The position numbers and the translations under genes were made by a program. This document shows, piece after piece, positions 1-5,513 of a stretch of 8,222 nt of DNA. This DNA comes from Anaerolineae bacterium. GTDB taxonomy: Bacteria > Chloroflexota > Anaerolineae > Anaerolineales > Anaerolineaceae. The stretch is taken from NCBI GenBank assembly GCA_016213455.1, contig JACRAG010000036.1:1-8222 (forward strand). The letters run 5' to 3'. Each line of letters begins with the position of its first letter. Position 1 is the stretch's first letter. The notes beneath the pieces were generated by a model. It saw nothing but the letters and a program-made list of their open reading frames with translations, ran no database searches and had not been told where the DNA came from.

Positions 1-381
1 CGCCTGTTGAATTTGCCGGTGCGCGAGGATGCGCGCCTGTGCGAAATTCACATGGGCGAGTGGCAGGGCCAGAACTACCGCGAAGTGGTGACGCGCTTCA
101 AAGCGGCTGGCAACCACCTGGCGCAGGTGTGCGCACCCGGCGGCGAACCCGTGGCTGCCGTGGCCCGCCGCATGACCGGCTGCGTGACGGATATCGCGCT
201 CGCTCACCCCGGCGCGCGCGTGCTGATTTTCTCACACGGTCTGGCTCTGTCCGCATTGATCTGCACCGCACGGCGCATTCCGCTCGAGCAGGTGTACGAG
301 CACATCCCGCGCAACGGCAAAGCCGACGTGATCACCTGGCCTCCCGCACCGGATGGGCTGATCCAAATGCCCACCTGTTGA
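1..381 (+). CDS. Histidine phosphatase family protein (phosphoglycerate mutase-like), 3' part only
   Basis: The reading frame is open from the first base of the window, so the gene begins upstream; 126 codons and a TGA stop are present. The visible part fits the C-terminal two thirds of the histidine phosphatase (branch 2H, PGM/CobC-like) fold. Near the left edge is the pattern CEIHMGEWQGQNY, matching the usual L-x-E-x-x-x-G-x-W-x-G block. About 50 residues further on, PGGEP corresponds to the GES-type element, and IFSHGLALSALI carries the second catalytic histidine. The first catalytic motif (RHG), which accepts the phosphoryl group, would lie before base 1 and cannot be checked. Family members remove phosphate from sugars, nucleotides, cobalamin precursors or proteins through a phosphohistidine; the substrate cannot be told here. 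A strong terminator 49 nt after the stop ends this transcript. Confidence 0.85.
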   Translation, partial: RLLNLPVREDARLCEIHMGEWQGQNYREVVTRFKAAGNHLAQVCAPGGEPVAAVARRMTGCVTDIALAHPGARVLIFSHGLALSALICTARRIPLEQVYEHIPRNGKADVITWPPAPDGLIQMPTC

Positions 382-429
382 GCCAGGCAATTCCCAAACC
401 AAGATTTTTCGAAAAAACACCTGGGATTT

Positions 430-468
430 ACAGGGCTGCAATAACAAGGTTGCAGCCCTGTGATTTTT
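430..468 (+). terminator. Intrinsic terminator after the histidine phosphatase gene
   Basis: A perfect 12-bp stem (430-441 ACAGGGCTGCAA pairing with 450-461 TTGCAGCCCTGT) closes an 8-nt loop and is followed by GA and then five T (464-468). It lies 49 nt past the stop codon at 381 and 130 nt before the next start codon, so it separates two transcription units. No comparable T-run follows the hairpin on the minus strand. Confidence 0.85.
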
Positions 469-577
469 GCGCCAACCACCATCGGCGACCTGGCCGGGTT
501 GTTTGTGGCCTTCTTTCCCGCAAAACCATACAACGCAACCGCCTTTTCGGCGTATATTTTAATGAACCCCTTTCAAC

Positions 578-582
578 AAGGA
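578..582 (+). promoter_or_regulatory. Shine-Dalgarno AAGGA fixing the nucleotidyltransferase start
   Basis: AAGGA lies 9 nt before the ATG at 592. The frame is also open upstream, with possible starts at 460 (GTG, inside the terminator stem) and 562 (ATG, preceded by an AT-rich stretch with no Shine-Dalgarno). The site therefore favours 592. TATATT at 553-558 could be a -10 element for this operon, but I see no matching -35 box, so I do not call a promoter. Confidence 0.6.
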
Positions 583-591
583 TCTGTTTGC

Positions 592-1374
592 ATGCCTGAA
601 ACCTGGATTGACCGCATCACCCACCCATCCGCCATTGCGCTGCTCAAGCGTTTATGCCTCGATTTACCGCAAACGCTGGACGGACAGCTGGTTGGCCTGT
701 ACGTGCACGGCTCACTGGCCAACGGCGGATTTGCCCCCGGGCGCAGCGACGTGGATCTGCTGGCAGCCACGCAGTCCGAACTGACCGGCAGCGACTGCGA
801 CCGCCTGATCGCCATGCATCGCAATCACCGCGAGGCCGGCCTGCCGCTGGCAGCCCACCTGGAAGTCTCCTATATCCCGGTGGATGCTCTGCGCCGTCAC
901 AACCCGGCCAACGCCGTGCACCCGGCCCTGCGCGTGGATGGCAGCTTTGACCGCGACGGGCACGGCAGCGACTGGATCATCCAGCGCTGGCTGGTGCGCG
1001 AGCACGGCGTGACCCTTCTTGGCCCGCCGCCGCAGCAGTTGATCGATCCGGTCAGTCCGGATGAGCTGCGCCAGGCCAGTGCAGGCATTTTGCGCGAGTG
1101 GTGGCTGCCCATGCTGACCGACACCGCCCGCTTGCAGGATGCGGAATACCAGGCGTACGCTGTGCTGACCATGTGCCGCAGCCTGTACACGCTGGAGCAG
1201 GGCGCGGTGGCCCCCAAACCTCAGGCAGCCGCCCATGCGCAAAACACGCTCGATCCGCGCTGGGCTGGCTTGATTGATGCCGCGCTGGCCTGGCGCGAGG
1301 GTCAACCCTTTGACCGGCTGGAAGAAGTGCTGGACCTGCTGCACCTTACCTTGACCCGAGCCGGTCTGCGCTGA
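592..1374 (+). CDS. AadA-like nucleotidyltransferase with C-terminal DUF4111-type domain
   Basis: The 260-residue protein resembles the ANT(3'')/ANT(9) group, enzymes that transfer AMP from ATP to a hydroxyl of streptomycin or spectinomycin. The N-terminal nucleotidyltransferase domain carries H-G-S at 39-41 and SDVDLL at 52-57, with metal-binding aspartates D53 and D55. E91 in HLEVSYIP aligns by motif with the catalytic-base glutamate of AadA. The second half is helical; LTMCRSLYTLEQGAVAPK followed by AAAHA resembles the conserved end of the AadA C-terminal domain. Length matches AadA (about 260). The start at 592 rests on the AAGGA site. It is the first gene of a probable operon with the GNAT and luciferase-like genes; the gap to the next gene is 32 nt. 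Its base composition looks like that of its neighbours, and no cassette or transposon sequence adjoins it, so it looks like a chromosomal homologue. The substrate, and any role in resistance, is unproven. Confidence 0.85.
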   Translation: MPETWIDRITHPSAIALLKRLCLDLPQTLDGQLVGLYVHGSLANGGFAPGRSDVDLLAATQSELTGSDCDRLIAMHRNHREAGLPLAAHLEVSYIPVDALRRHNPANAVHPALRVDGSFDRDGHGSDWIIQRWLVREHGVTLLGPPPQQLIDPVSPDELRQASAGILREWWLPMLTDTARLQDAEYQAYAVLTMCRSLYTLEQGAVAPKPQAAAHAQNTLDPRWAGLIDAALAWREGQPFDRLEEVLDLLHLTLTRAGLR

Positions 1375-1398
1375 TCAAATGCACACTCGACCATCTTT

Positions 1399-1405
1399 GG
1401 AGGAG
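1399..1405 (+). promoter_or_regulatory. Shine-Dalgarno GGAGGAG unusually close to the GNAT ATG
   Basis: GGAGGAG ends one base before the ATG at 1407, and its GGAGG core ends three bases before the ATG. That is tighter than the usual 5-9 nt. The protein alignment (QGQLVRLRPL at residues 9-18, the usual start of RimJ/RimL-type GNATs) leaves no good later start, so the short spacing seems real and could lower translation of this gene. Confidence 0.55.
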
Positions 1406-1406
1406 C

Positions 1407-1979
1407 ATGGATAACAATGAATACTTCTGGCAGGGACAGCTGGTTCGCCTGCGCCCGCTGACCGTGGACGACGCCGAACAGGCCATGCGCGACCGGCTGG
1501 ACACGCCCGGCCGGCAGGTGCTGCAGCTCGGGCTGGAACTCCCCATTACACTCGAGGCTATGCGCAGCACCCTGGCGCGCTACGCCGACTGCAAAGAAGT
1601 GGATGGGGTGATCCTGTTCAACATCGACAATCTGGAAGGCGCCAGCGTGGGCGGCATCGCCATGCACAGCATGGACATTCGCAACGGCGTGTTCAGCTTT
1701 GGCATCACCGTGCAGAAAGAGTTTCGCGGCTGCGGCTACGCGCTGGAGGCGGCGCGCATTCTCCTGCGCTATGGTTTCCACGAACGGCGCTTTCAGAAAT
1801 GCAATTCGGCCTGTGTCCATACCAACCAGGCTTCCATCAAGCTGCACCGCAAGCTGGGCTTCATCGAAGAAGGTCTGCGCCGGCGCGCCTGGTTTTTTAA
1901 TGGTCAGTATTATGACGATCTATTGTGGGGCATGACCCGCGAAGAATTTGACCATCTCTACGCTGGAGGACCGATATGA
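1407..1979 (+). CDS. GNAT family N-acetyltransferase (RimJ/RimL-like)
   Basis: This is a 190-residue cytosolic acetyltransferase that should transfer acetyl from acetyl-CoA to an amine. Residues 9-18 (QGQLVRLRPL) are the usual first strand of RimJ/RimL-type GNATs. Motif A, the CoA pyrophosphate-binding loop, is at about 99-112, with R107-G108-C109-G110-Y111-A112 as the R/Q-x-x-G-x-G/A signature. Motif B is at 140-156 (NQASIKLHRKLGFIEEG). Length is normal for the family (about 170-200). The stop overlaps the next ATG by four bases (ATGA at 1976-1979), which indicates translational coupling to the oxidoreductase gene. No substrate can be assigned: relatives acetylate ribosomal-protein N termini, polyamines, or antibiotics such as aminoglycosides. 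An AadA-like gene next door makes a small-molecule substrate conceivable, but that is inference. Confidence 0.9.
   Translation: MDNNEYFWQGQLVRLRPLTVDDAEQAMRDRLDTPGRQVLQLGLELPITLEAMRSTLARYADCKEVDGVILFNIDNLEGASVGGIAMHSMDIRNGVFSFGITVQKEFRGCGYALEAARILLRYGFHERRFQKCNSACVHTNQASIKLHRKLGFIEEGLRRRAWFFNGQYYDDLLWGMTREEFDHLYAGGPI
1965..1970 (+). promoter_or_regulatory. Shine-Dalgarno GGAGGA for the luciferase-like gene, inside the GNAT coding sequence
   Basis: GGAGGA lies 5 nt before the ATG at 1976 and within the last codons of the GNAT gene. It supports this start and translational coupling across the ATGA overlap. Confidence 0.75.
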
Positions 1980-2800
1980 AATACGGCATCATTCTCCCCT
2001 TTGGCACCGCCCGCGAAGTGGCGGATGCCGCCCGCGCAGCGGAACAGGCCGGCTGGGACGGCATTTTCGTCGGCGAAGCCGTGTGGCACATGGACGTTTG
2101 GGTAGCCCTGACCGCCGCCGCCATGCAGACGCACACCATCCGGCTGGGCACCATGATCGCCCAGGTGCCGCGCTACAAACCCTGGAAATTGGCCAGCGAA
2201 ACCGCCACCCTCGACAACCTTTCCAATGGTCGCGTCATCCTGGGCGCCGGCGTTGGCATCTGGTACTACGGCTACCAGGCCTTCCATGATGAAATCACCG
2301 ATCGCAAGGTGCGCGCCGAATTGATGGATGAATGCGTGGCGGTGATGACGCTGCTGCAGCAAGGCGAACCCTTCAACTACAACGGCAAGCATTACCACAT
2401 TGAACTGACCGCGCTGGACGCGCAGTATTACCCACCCAGGCCCATCCAGCAGCCGCGCGTGCCCATCTGGATGGTCGGCGTATGGCCCAGACAGAAATCC
2501 ATGCGGCGCGTACTGCAATGTGACGGCCTGATCCCGACCAAAATCCTTCCGGATGGACAAGGTGCGCCTGTCACCCAGGCCGACCTGGCGGAAATGAAAG
2601 CTTTTGTCCAGGCCAACCGCAGCCCCGACCAACCCTTTGACATCACCTCCGAAGGCAAGACCGTCGGAATGAGTCGCCAGGAGCGCGCCGACAGCTTTGG
2701 CGCGTGGGAAACCGCCGGCGCCACATGGTGGCTGGAGACGCTCTACGGTGAAAGCAAAGAGCAGATCATGCAGCGGTTAAACGAAGGACCGCTGGGTTAA
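1976..2800 (+). CDS. Luciferase-like (LLM class) flavin- or F420-dependent oxidoreductase
   Basis: The 274-residue protein belongs to the bacterial luciferase-like superfamily of TIM-barrel enzymes that use reduced FMN or coenzyme F420. The N terminus (MKYGIILPFG) is the first barrel strand, and AARAAEQAGWDGIFVGE at 18-34 is the usual helix 1 and strand 2. The hallmark block runs through 57-94: LGTMI, then ETATLDNLSNGRVILGAGVG at 75-94. IWMVGVWP, about 160 residues in, is the later conserved strand that in relatives helps hold the cofactor phosphate. At 274 residues it is shorter than many members (300-340); the end shows no sign of truncation. Such proteins catalyse monooxygenation, hydride transfer or desulfonation; cofactor and substrate cannot be decided here. 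It is the last gene of the probable operon, coupled by ATGA to the GNAT gene. No luxAB-type partner or light production is implied. Confidence 0.9.
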   Translation: MKYGIILPFGTAREVADAARAAEQAGWDGIFVGEAVWHMDVWVALTAAAMQTHTIRLGTMIAQVPRYKPWKLASETATLDNLSNGRVILGAGVGIWYYGYQAFHDEITDRKVRAELMDECVAVMTLLQQGEPFNYNGKHYHIELTALDAQYYPPRPIQQPRVPIWMVGVWPRQKSMRRVLQCDGLIPTKILPDGQGAPVTQADLAEMKAFVQANRSPDQPFDITSEGKTVGMSRQERADSFGAWETAGATWWLETLYGESKEQIMQRLNEGPLG

Positions 2801-2807
2801 TTAAGAA

Positions 2808-2843
2808 CCCATCCCCCTTCCCGTGAAAAGAATAAGGGGTGGG
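2808..2843 (+). other. Imperfect hairpin just after the luciferase-like gene
   Basis: CCCA-T-CCCC-C-TT (2808-2819) can pair with AAGGGGTGGG (2834-2843) to give 10 base pairs with two single-base bulges and a 14-nt loop. It starts 8 nt after the stop codon. No T-run follows, so it is a poor terminator by itself. It could protect the mRNA 3' end or be chance pairing of a C-rich stretch. Confidence 0.3.
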
Positions 2844-2864
2844 AAATCATTCTCGAATAGGTTC

Positions 2865-2900
2865 AAAAAAAGAAGGCGCATCAAACGCCTTCTTTTGGTT
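2865..2900. terminator. Bidirectional intrinsic terminator between convergent genes
   Basis: A perfect 11-bp stem (2868-2878 AAAAGAAGGCG with 2886-2896 CGCCTTCTTTT) closes a 7-nt loop. On the minus strand the hairpin is followed by a run of seven T (complement of 2865-2871), so it should strongly end the aldo/keto reductase transcript, 27 nt after its stop. On the plus strand the TTTT at 2893-2896 is followed by GGTTT, so it also serves the three-gene operon, probably less efficiently. Confidence 0.8.
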
Positions 2901-2922
2901 TCATACCCTGTCAGCCAGCGCT

Positions 2923-3924
2923 TTACTGGCGCGGCTTGCCGATGAAATTGACCGGGTAGTGCGGCTCTTTCTCGCTGGCAGCGTCCAGGTTGGCCATTTG
3001 CTCGGCGGTCAACGCCCAACCGGCGGCGCCCAGGTTCGACTCGAGATGGCGCATGGAGCGCACCCCGATGATCGGCGCGGTCACGCCGGGCTTTTGCATC
3101 AGCCAGCGCAGCGCCACCTGCGCGGGTTCCTTGCCGCTTTGCGCAGCAACATCGAACAACCGGTCAAGCACCGTCCAGGTGCGCTCGGTGGCATACTTGT
3201 CCCACGACTCGGACCAGTTGTATTTGCTGGCATCATCCACCCGCGACCCCTCCGGTGGCGCCTGCATCCCGCGACGGTAGCGCCCGCCCAACCAGCCCCC
3301 GCGCAGCGGGCTCCACGGAATGATGCCCACGCCTTCGTTCAAGCACACCGGCACCAGTTCCCATTCCAGCTCACGGTCCAACAGGTTATACAGCGGCTGG
3401 AGGCAGATGAACGGCTCCCAACCCCGGAATCCGCTGATATCGATGGCCTTTTGCAGCTGCCAGGCGGTGTAATTGCTCGCTCCGATGTAGCGCACCTTGC
3501 CGGCTTTGACCAGCCCGTCCAACGTGGAGAGTGTCTCCTCCAGCGGGGTGGCGCTGTCCCAGGCATGCACCTGGTAAAGGTCGATATAGTCGGTTTTCAG
3601 GCGGCGCAGGCTGGCATGCACCGAATCGAGGATGTGCTTGCGGCTCAACCCCACCTCGTTCACGCCGTCACCCATCGGGAAACGCACCTTGGTTGCGATG
3701 ATCCATGCGTCCCGCGGGCGGTTGGCTAACCACTGCCCGACGATCTCCTCGGAAACACCCCGGCTGTAAATGTTCGCCGTGTCAATGAAGTTTCCACCTG
3801 CGTCCGCGAAGCGGTCCATCATGCGCAGGCTTTCATCGACGGAGCTTTCCCGTCCAAAGGACATCGCCCCCAGGCACAATTCACTGACTTTCACACCCGT
3901 TTTACCAAGAAATCGATATTCCAT
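2923..3924 (-). CDS. Aldo/keto reductase
   Basis: This is a 333-residue cytosolic NAD(P)H-dependent reductase that interconverts carbonyls and alcohols. The catalytic tetrad of the AKR superfamily is complete: D48 and Y53 in [11 protein letters not shown]79 in IIATKV, and H120 in LYQVHAWD. The N terminus ([19 protein letters not shown]) is the standard opening. G148-ASN-151 and [10 protein letters not shown] at 176-185 are typical barrel strands. The block [14 protein letters not shown] at 285-298 matches the usual NADP 2'-phosphate and adenine-binding region, so NADPH is the likely cofactor. Length suits the YajO/GSP69-like branch (about 310-340). The start has AGGAGG (complement of 3929-3934) only 4 nt upstream, behind a promoter with a consensus -10 box. 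The gene is a single transcription unit, divergent from the fucosidase. The physiological substrate is unknown; family members act on sugars, aldehydes or xenobiotics. Confidence 0.93.
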   Translation of the reverse strand: MEYRFLGKTGVKVSELCLGAMSFGRESSVDESLRMMDRFADAGGNFIDTANIYSRGVSEEIVGQWLANRPRDAWIIATKVRFPMGDGVNEVGLSRKHILDSVHASLRRLKTDYIDLYQVHAWDSATPLEETLSTLDGLVKAGKVRYIGASNYTAWQLQKAIDISGFRGWEPFICLQPLYNLLDRELEWELVPVCLNEGVGIIPWSPLRGGWLGGRYRRGMQAPPEGSRVDDASKYNWSESWDKYATERTWTVLDRLFDVAAQSGKEPAQVALRWLMQKPGVTAPIIGVRSMRHLESNLGAAGWALTAEQMANLDAASEKEPHYPVNFIGKPRQ

Positions 3925-3930
3925 AGGGCC

Positions 3931-3960
3931 TCCTGTACCCTCTATTATAGCCTTACAGGA
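3931..3960. repeat. Inverted repeat TCCTGTA-N16-TACAGGA around the reductase -10 box
   Basis: TCCTGTA (3931-3937) and TACAGGA (3954-3960) are perfect 7-bp inverted copies separated by 16 nt. The spacer holds the minus-strand TATAAT (3944-3949), and the inner copy overlaps the Shine-Dalgarno of the aldo/keto reductase gene. The position suits an operator for a dimeric repressor. A 7-bp pair at this spacing can easily arise by chance in a region this size, so the call is tentative. Confidence 0.3.
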
Positions 3961-3972
3961 TTGATAACTTAC
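3944..3972 (-). promoter_or_regulatory. Probable promoter of the aldo/keto reductase gene
   Basis: The minus strand reads a consensus TATAAT (complement of 3944-3949). The hexamer 17 nt upstream, GTAAGT (complement of 3967-3972), is a poor -35 box. Transcription would start near 3937, giving a very short leader of about a dozen bases that just includes the Shine-Dalgarno. The weak -35 suggests either a low-activity promoter or help from an activator. Confidence 0.45.
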
Positions 3973-3983
3973 GGTTCAGTAAC

Positions 3984-4011
3984 CTGTTGCAGCAAGATTC
4001 CTCCCTATAAT
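3984..4011 (+). promoter_or_regulatory. Possible promoter for the fucosidase gene
   Basis: A consensus TATAAT is at 4006-4011. The best -35 candidate at proper spacing is CTGTTG (3984-3989, 16-nt spacer), which is weak; TTGCAG at 3987-3992 is a better hexamer but only 13 nt away. If used, it gives a leader of about 145 nt before the ATG at 4163. Two small dyads lie at or just before it: GGTTCAGTAACC (3973-3984) and TTGCAGCAA (3987-3995). Confidence 0.4.
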
Positions 4012-4162
4012 GGACGTTGATTGCTCCGAATGATTCGCGAACCTCTGACAGCCTGCCCAACCTTTTCCAATGCCGGAAGCTTCTGGTGGATGGAAATCAG
4101 GCGCGGCATGATCGTGATCCAATGTCATTGATGACTACGATGAAGAACCATGGCGGTAATGC

Positions 4163-5434
4163 ATGAAGCTTGACGAAACCAAATCCTCCAAACTCGCCCT
4201 TCCACCCAGTTCCATGCAGTGGTGGCGCGACGCAAAATTTGGAATGTTCCTGCATTGGGGCCTTTATTCCATCCTGGGGCGCGGCGAATGGGCGATGTGG
4301 AACGAACGCATTCCCATGCGCGAGTATCGCAAGCTGGCCAACCAGTTCAACCCGCAAAAATTTGACCCGCGCGCCTGGGCGGAAACCGCCCGTGCCGCCG
4401 GGATGAAGTACATGGTGCTCACCGCCAAACACCACGACGGCTTCTGCCTGTTCGACAGCCAGGTGAGCGATTTCACCAGCGCCAAAAGCGCGGCGCGGCG
4501 CGACCTAGTCGGTGAATATGTGCAGGCCTGCCGCGAGGCCGGGCTGGGCGTGGGACTGTATTACTCCCCGCTGGATTGGCGTTATCCGGGCTTCTTCTTC
4601 CCCGATCTGTATCGCGAGAGCGCCGAAGAAATGAAACAGCAGACCTACGATCAGGTGCGCGAGCTGTTGAGCAACTACGGCAAGATCGATGTCTTCTGGT
4701 TTGACGGCGGTGAAGATGACTGGCTGGGCTTTGGCGGCATCGAATTCGTGGATGGGCAGTGGCGATCGCGCGACACGCGCTGGCCTCAGCAAAAGCATTA
4801 TCCCGGCAAGCCCTTCTGGGAGGGCGACAAGCTGGTGGCGATGATGCGCAGCCTGCAGCCCGACGTTGTGATCAACAACCGTTCGGGTTGGACGGGCGAT
4901 TTTATCACCCCCGAACGCAAAGTAGGCGAGTTCAACACGCAGCGCGCCTGGGAAACCTGCGATTGCCTGGCTGACTCCTGGGGCTACATCCCCAATTCCA
5001 GGATGCGCTCGCTGCGCAATATCCTGCACCTGCTCATACAGGTGATTACCGGCGACGGCAACCTGCTGCTCAATGTCGGCCCCACCGCGGACGGCGAAAT
5101 TGAACCGCGCCAGGTGGATCGGCTGGCACAGGTGGGCCGCTGGCTGCAGGAATACGGGCACACCCTGTATGGAACCCGCGGCGGGCCGTTTGAAACCCAG
5201 CCCTGGGGCGGGTTTACCCACAAAGGCAACCGCATTTACGCCCACATCATTGACTGGCCCGAGGATACCATCACCATTCCAGCCATGCCGCAGCGCGTGC
5301 TGCGCGTGCGCTCATTGACCTCCAACGAGGTGATCCTGGAAAAACCCAATGGGGAATTGAAACTGCGCGTACCCGACGCCGACCGCCAGGCCATCGATAC
5401 CATCATCGAGCTGGAGCTGGACGCCGAGCTGTAA
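4163..5434 (+). CDS. GH29 family alpha-L-fucosidase, cytoplasmic
   Basis: This 423-residue enzyme should remove terminal alpha-L-fucose with retention of configuration. GH29 signatures run in order: FGMFLHWGLYS at 26-36, KHHDGF at 89-94, then VFWFDGGEDD at 177-186, where D181 is the expected nucleophile. The acid/base of GH29 varies in position; E251 (in TPE) and E264 (in WE) lie in the right region and are candidates. NLLLNVGPTADGEIE at 300-314 is the usual end of the catalytic barrel. A short beta-sheet C-terminal region follows. There is no signal peptide, so it should act inside the cell on imported fuco-oligosaccharides or glycosides. Length is usual for a single-domain GH29. The start at 4163 is the first in frame after a TAA at 4157-4159; its Shine-Dalgarno is weak (GGCGG at 4152-4156). 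No transporter or fucose-catabolic gene is in the window. Substrate linkage is unknown. Confidence 0.93.
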   Translation: MKLDETKSSKLALPPSSMQWWRDAKFGMFLHWGLYSILGRGEWAMWNERIPMREYRKLANQFNPQKFDPRAWAETARAAGMKYMVLTAKHHDGFCLFDSQVSDFTSAKSAARRDLVGEYVQACREAGLGVGLYYSPLDWRYPGFFFPDLYRESAEEMKQQTYDQVRELLSNYGKIDVFWFDGGEDDWLGFGGIEFVDGQWRSRDTRWPQQKHYPGKPFWEGDKLVAMMRSLQPDVVINNRSGWTGDFITPERKVGEFNTQRAWETCDCLADSWGYIPNSRMRSLRNILHLLIQVITGDGNLLLNVGPTADGEIEPRQVDRLAQVGRWLQEYGHTLYGTRGGPFETQPWGGFTHKGNRIYAHIIDWPEDTITIPAMPQRVLRVRSLTSNEVILEKPNGELKLRVPDADRQAIDTIIELELDAEL

Positions 5435-5442
5435 CCGAACGG

Positions 5443-5460
5443 GAAATTTAGATAAATTTC
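5443..5460. repeat. Tight AT-rich inverted repeat between convergent genes
   Basis: GAAATTTA (5443-5450), a GA spacer and TAAATTTC (5453-5460) form a perfect 8-bp inverted repeat just after the fucosidase stop. The 2-nt gap is too short for a stable RNA hairpin of full length. It stands out because it is AT-only apart from its ends, in GC-rich DNA. It may act as the U-rich tail for minus-strand termination or as a protein-binding site; neither is shown. Confidence 0.4.
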
Positions 5461-5463
5461 AAC

Positions 5464-5513
5464 AGGGCTTTCGCATCCGGCAGTCCACAGGCTGCTATGA
5501 CGAAGGCCCTTTT
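5464..5513 (+). terminator. Fucosidase terminator overlapping the 3' end of the sensor gene
   Basis: AGGGCTTTCGCAT (5464-5476) pairs with ATGACGAAGGCCCT (5497-5510) with one G-T wobble and one bulged A. An inner GCAG/CTGC (5480-5483 with 5492-5495) extends the stem, and TTTT (5510-5513) follows, with its first T in the stem. It lies 29 nt after the fucosidase stop. The right arm covers the last codons and TAG stop (5495-5497) of the opposite-strand sensor gene, so the two convergent genes share it. In the minus direction the tail is only moderately T-rich. Confidence 0.6.

Noticed and set aside
460..591. N-terminal extension of the nucleotidyltransferase from a GTG at 460 or the ATG at 562
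   Set aside because: The GTG at 460 lies in the stem of the preceding terminator and the ATG at 562 has no Shine-Dalgarno. The 592 start has AAGGA at good spacing and gives the family's normal length.
1958..2632. 224-codon open frame on the minus strand opposite the luciferase-like gene
   Set aside because: It is antisense to a gene with clear family motifs. Long antisense frames are common in GC-rich coding DNA, and its product shows no recognisable domain.
1976..2800. Bioluminescence gene
   Set aside because: Membership of the luciferase-like superfamily does not imply light emission. There is no second luciferase subunit and no fatty-acid reductase gene nearby.
2839..3729. 296-codon plus-strand frame opposite the aldo/keto reductase
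   Set aside because: It runs across the terminator and antisense to a complete catalytic-tetrad AKR. Its product has low-complexity H/Q/R/A-rich composition typical of a shadow frame.
4030..4131. A 33-codon open frame in the fucosidase leader, as a possible leader peptide
   Set aside because: It has no Shine-Dalgarno before its ATG, no recognisable regulatory pattern such as repeated codons, and a frame this short is expected by chance.
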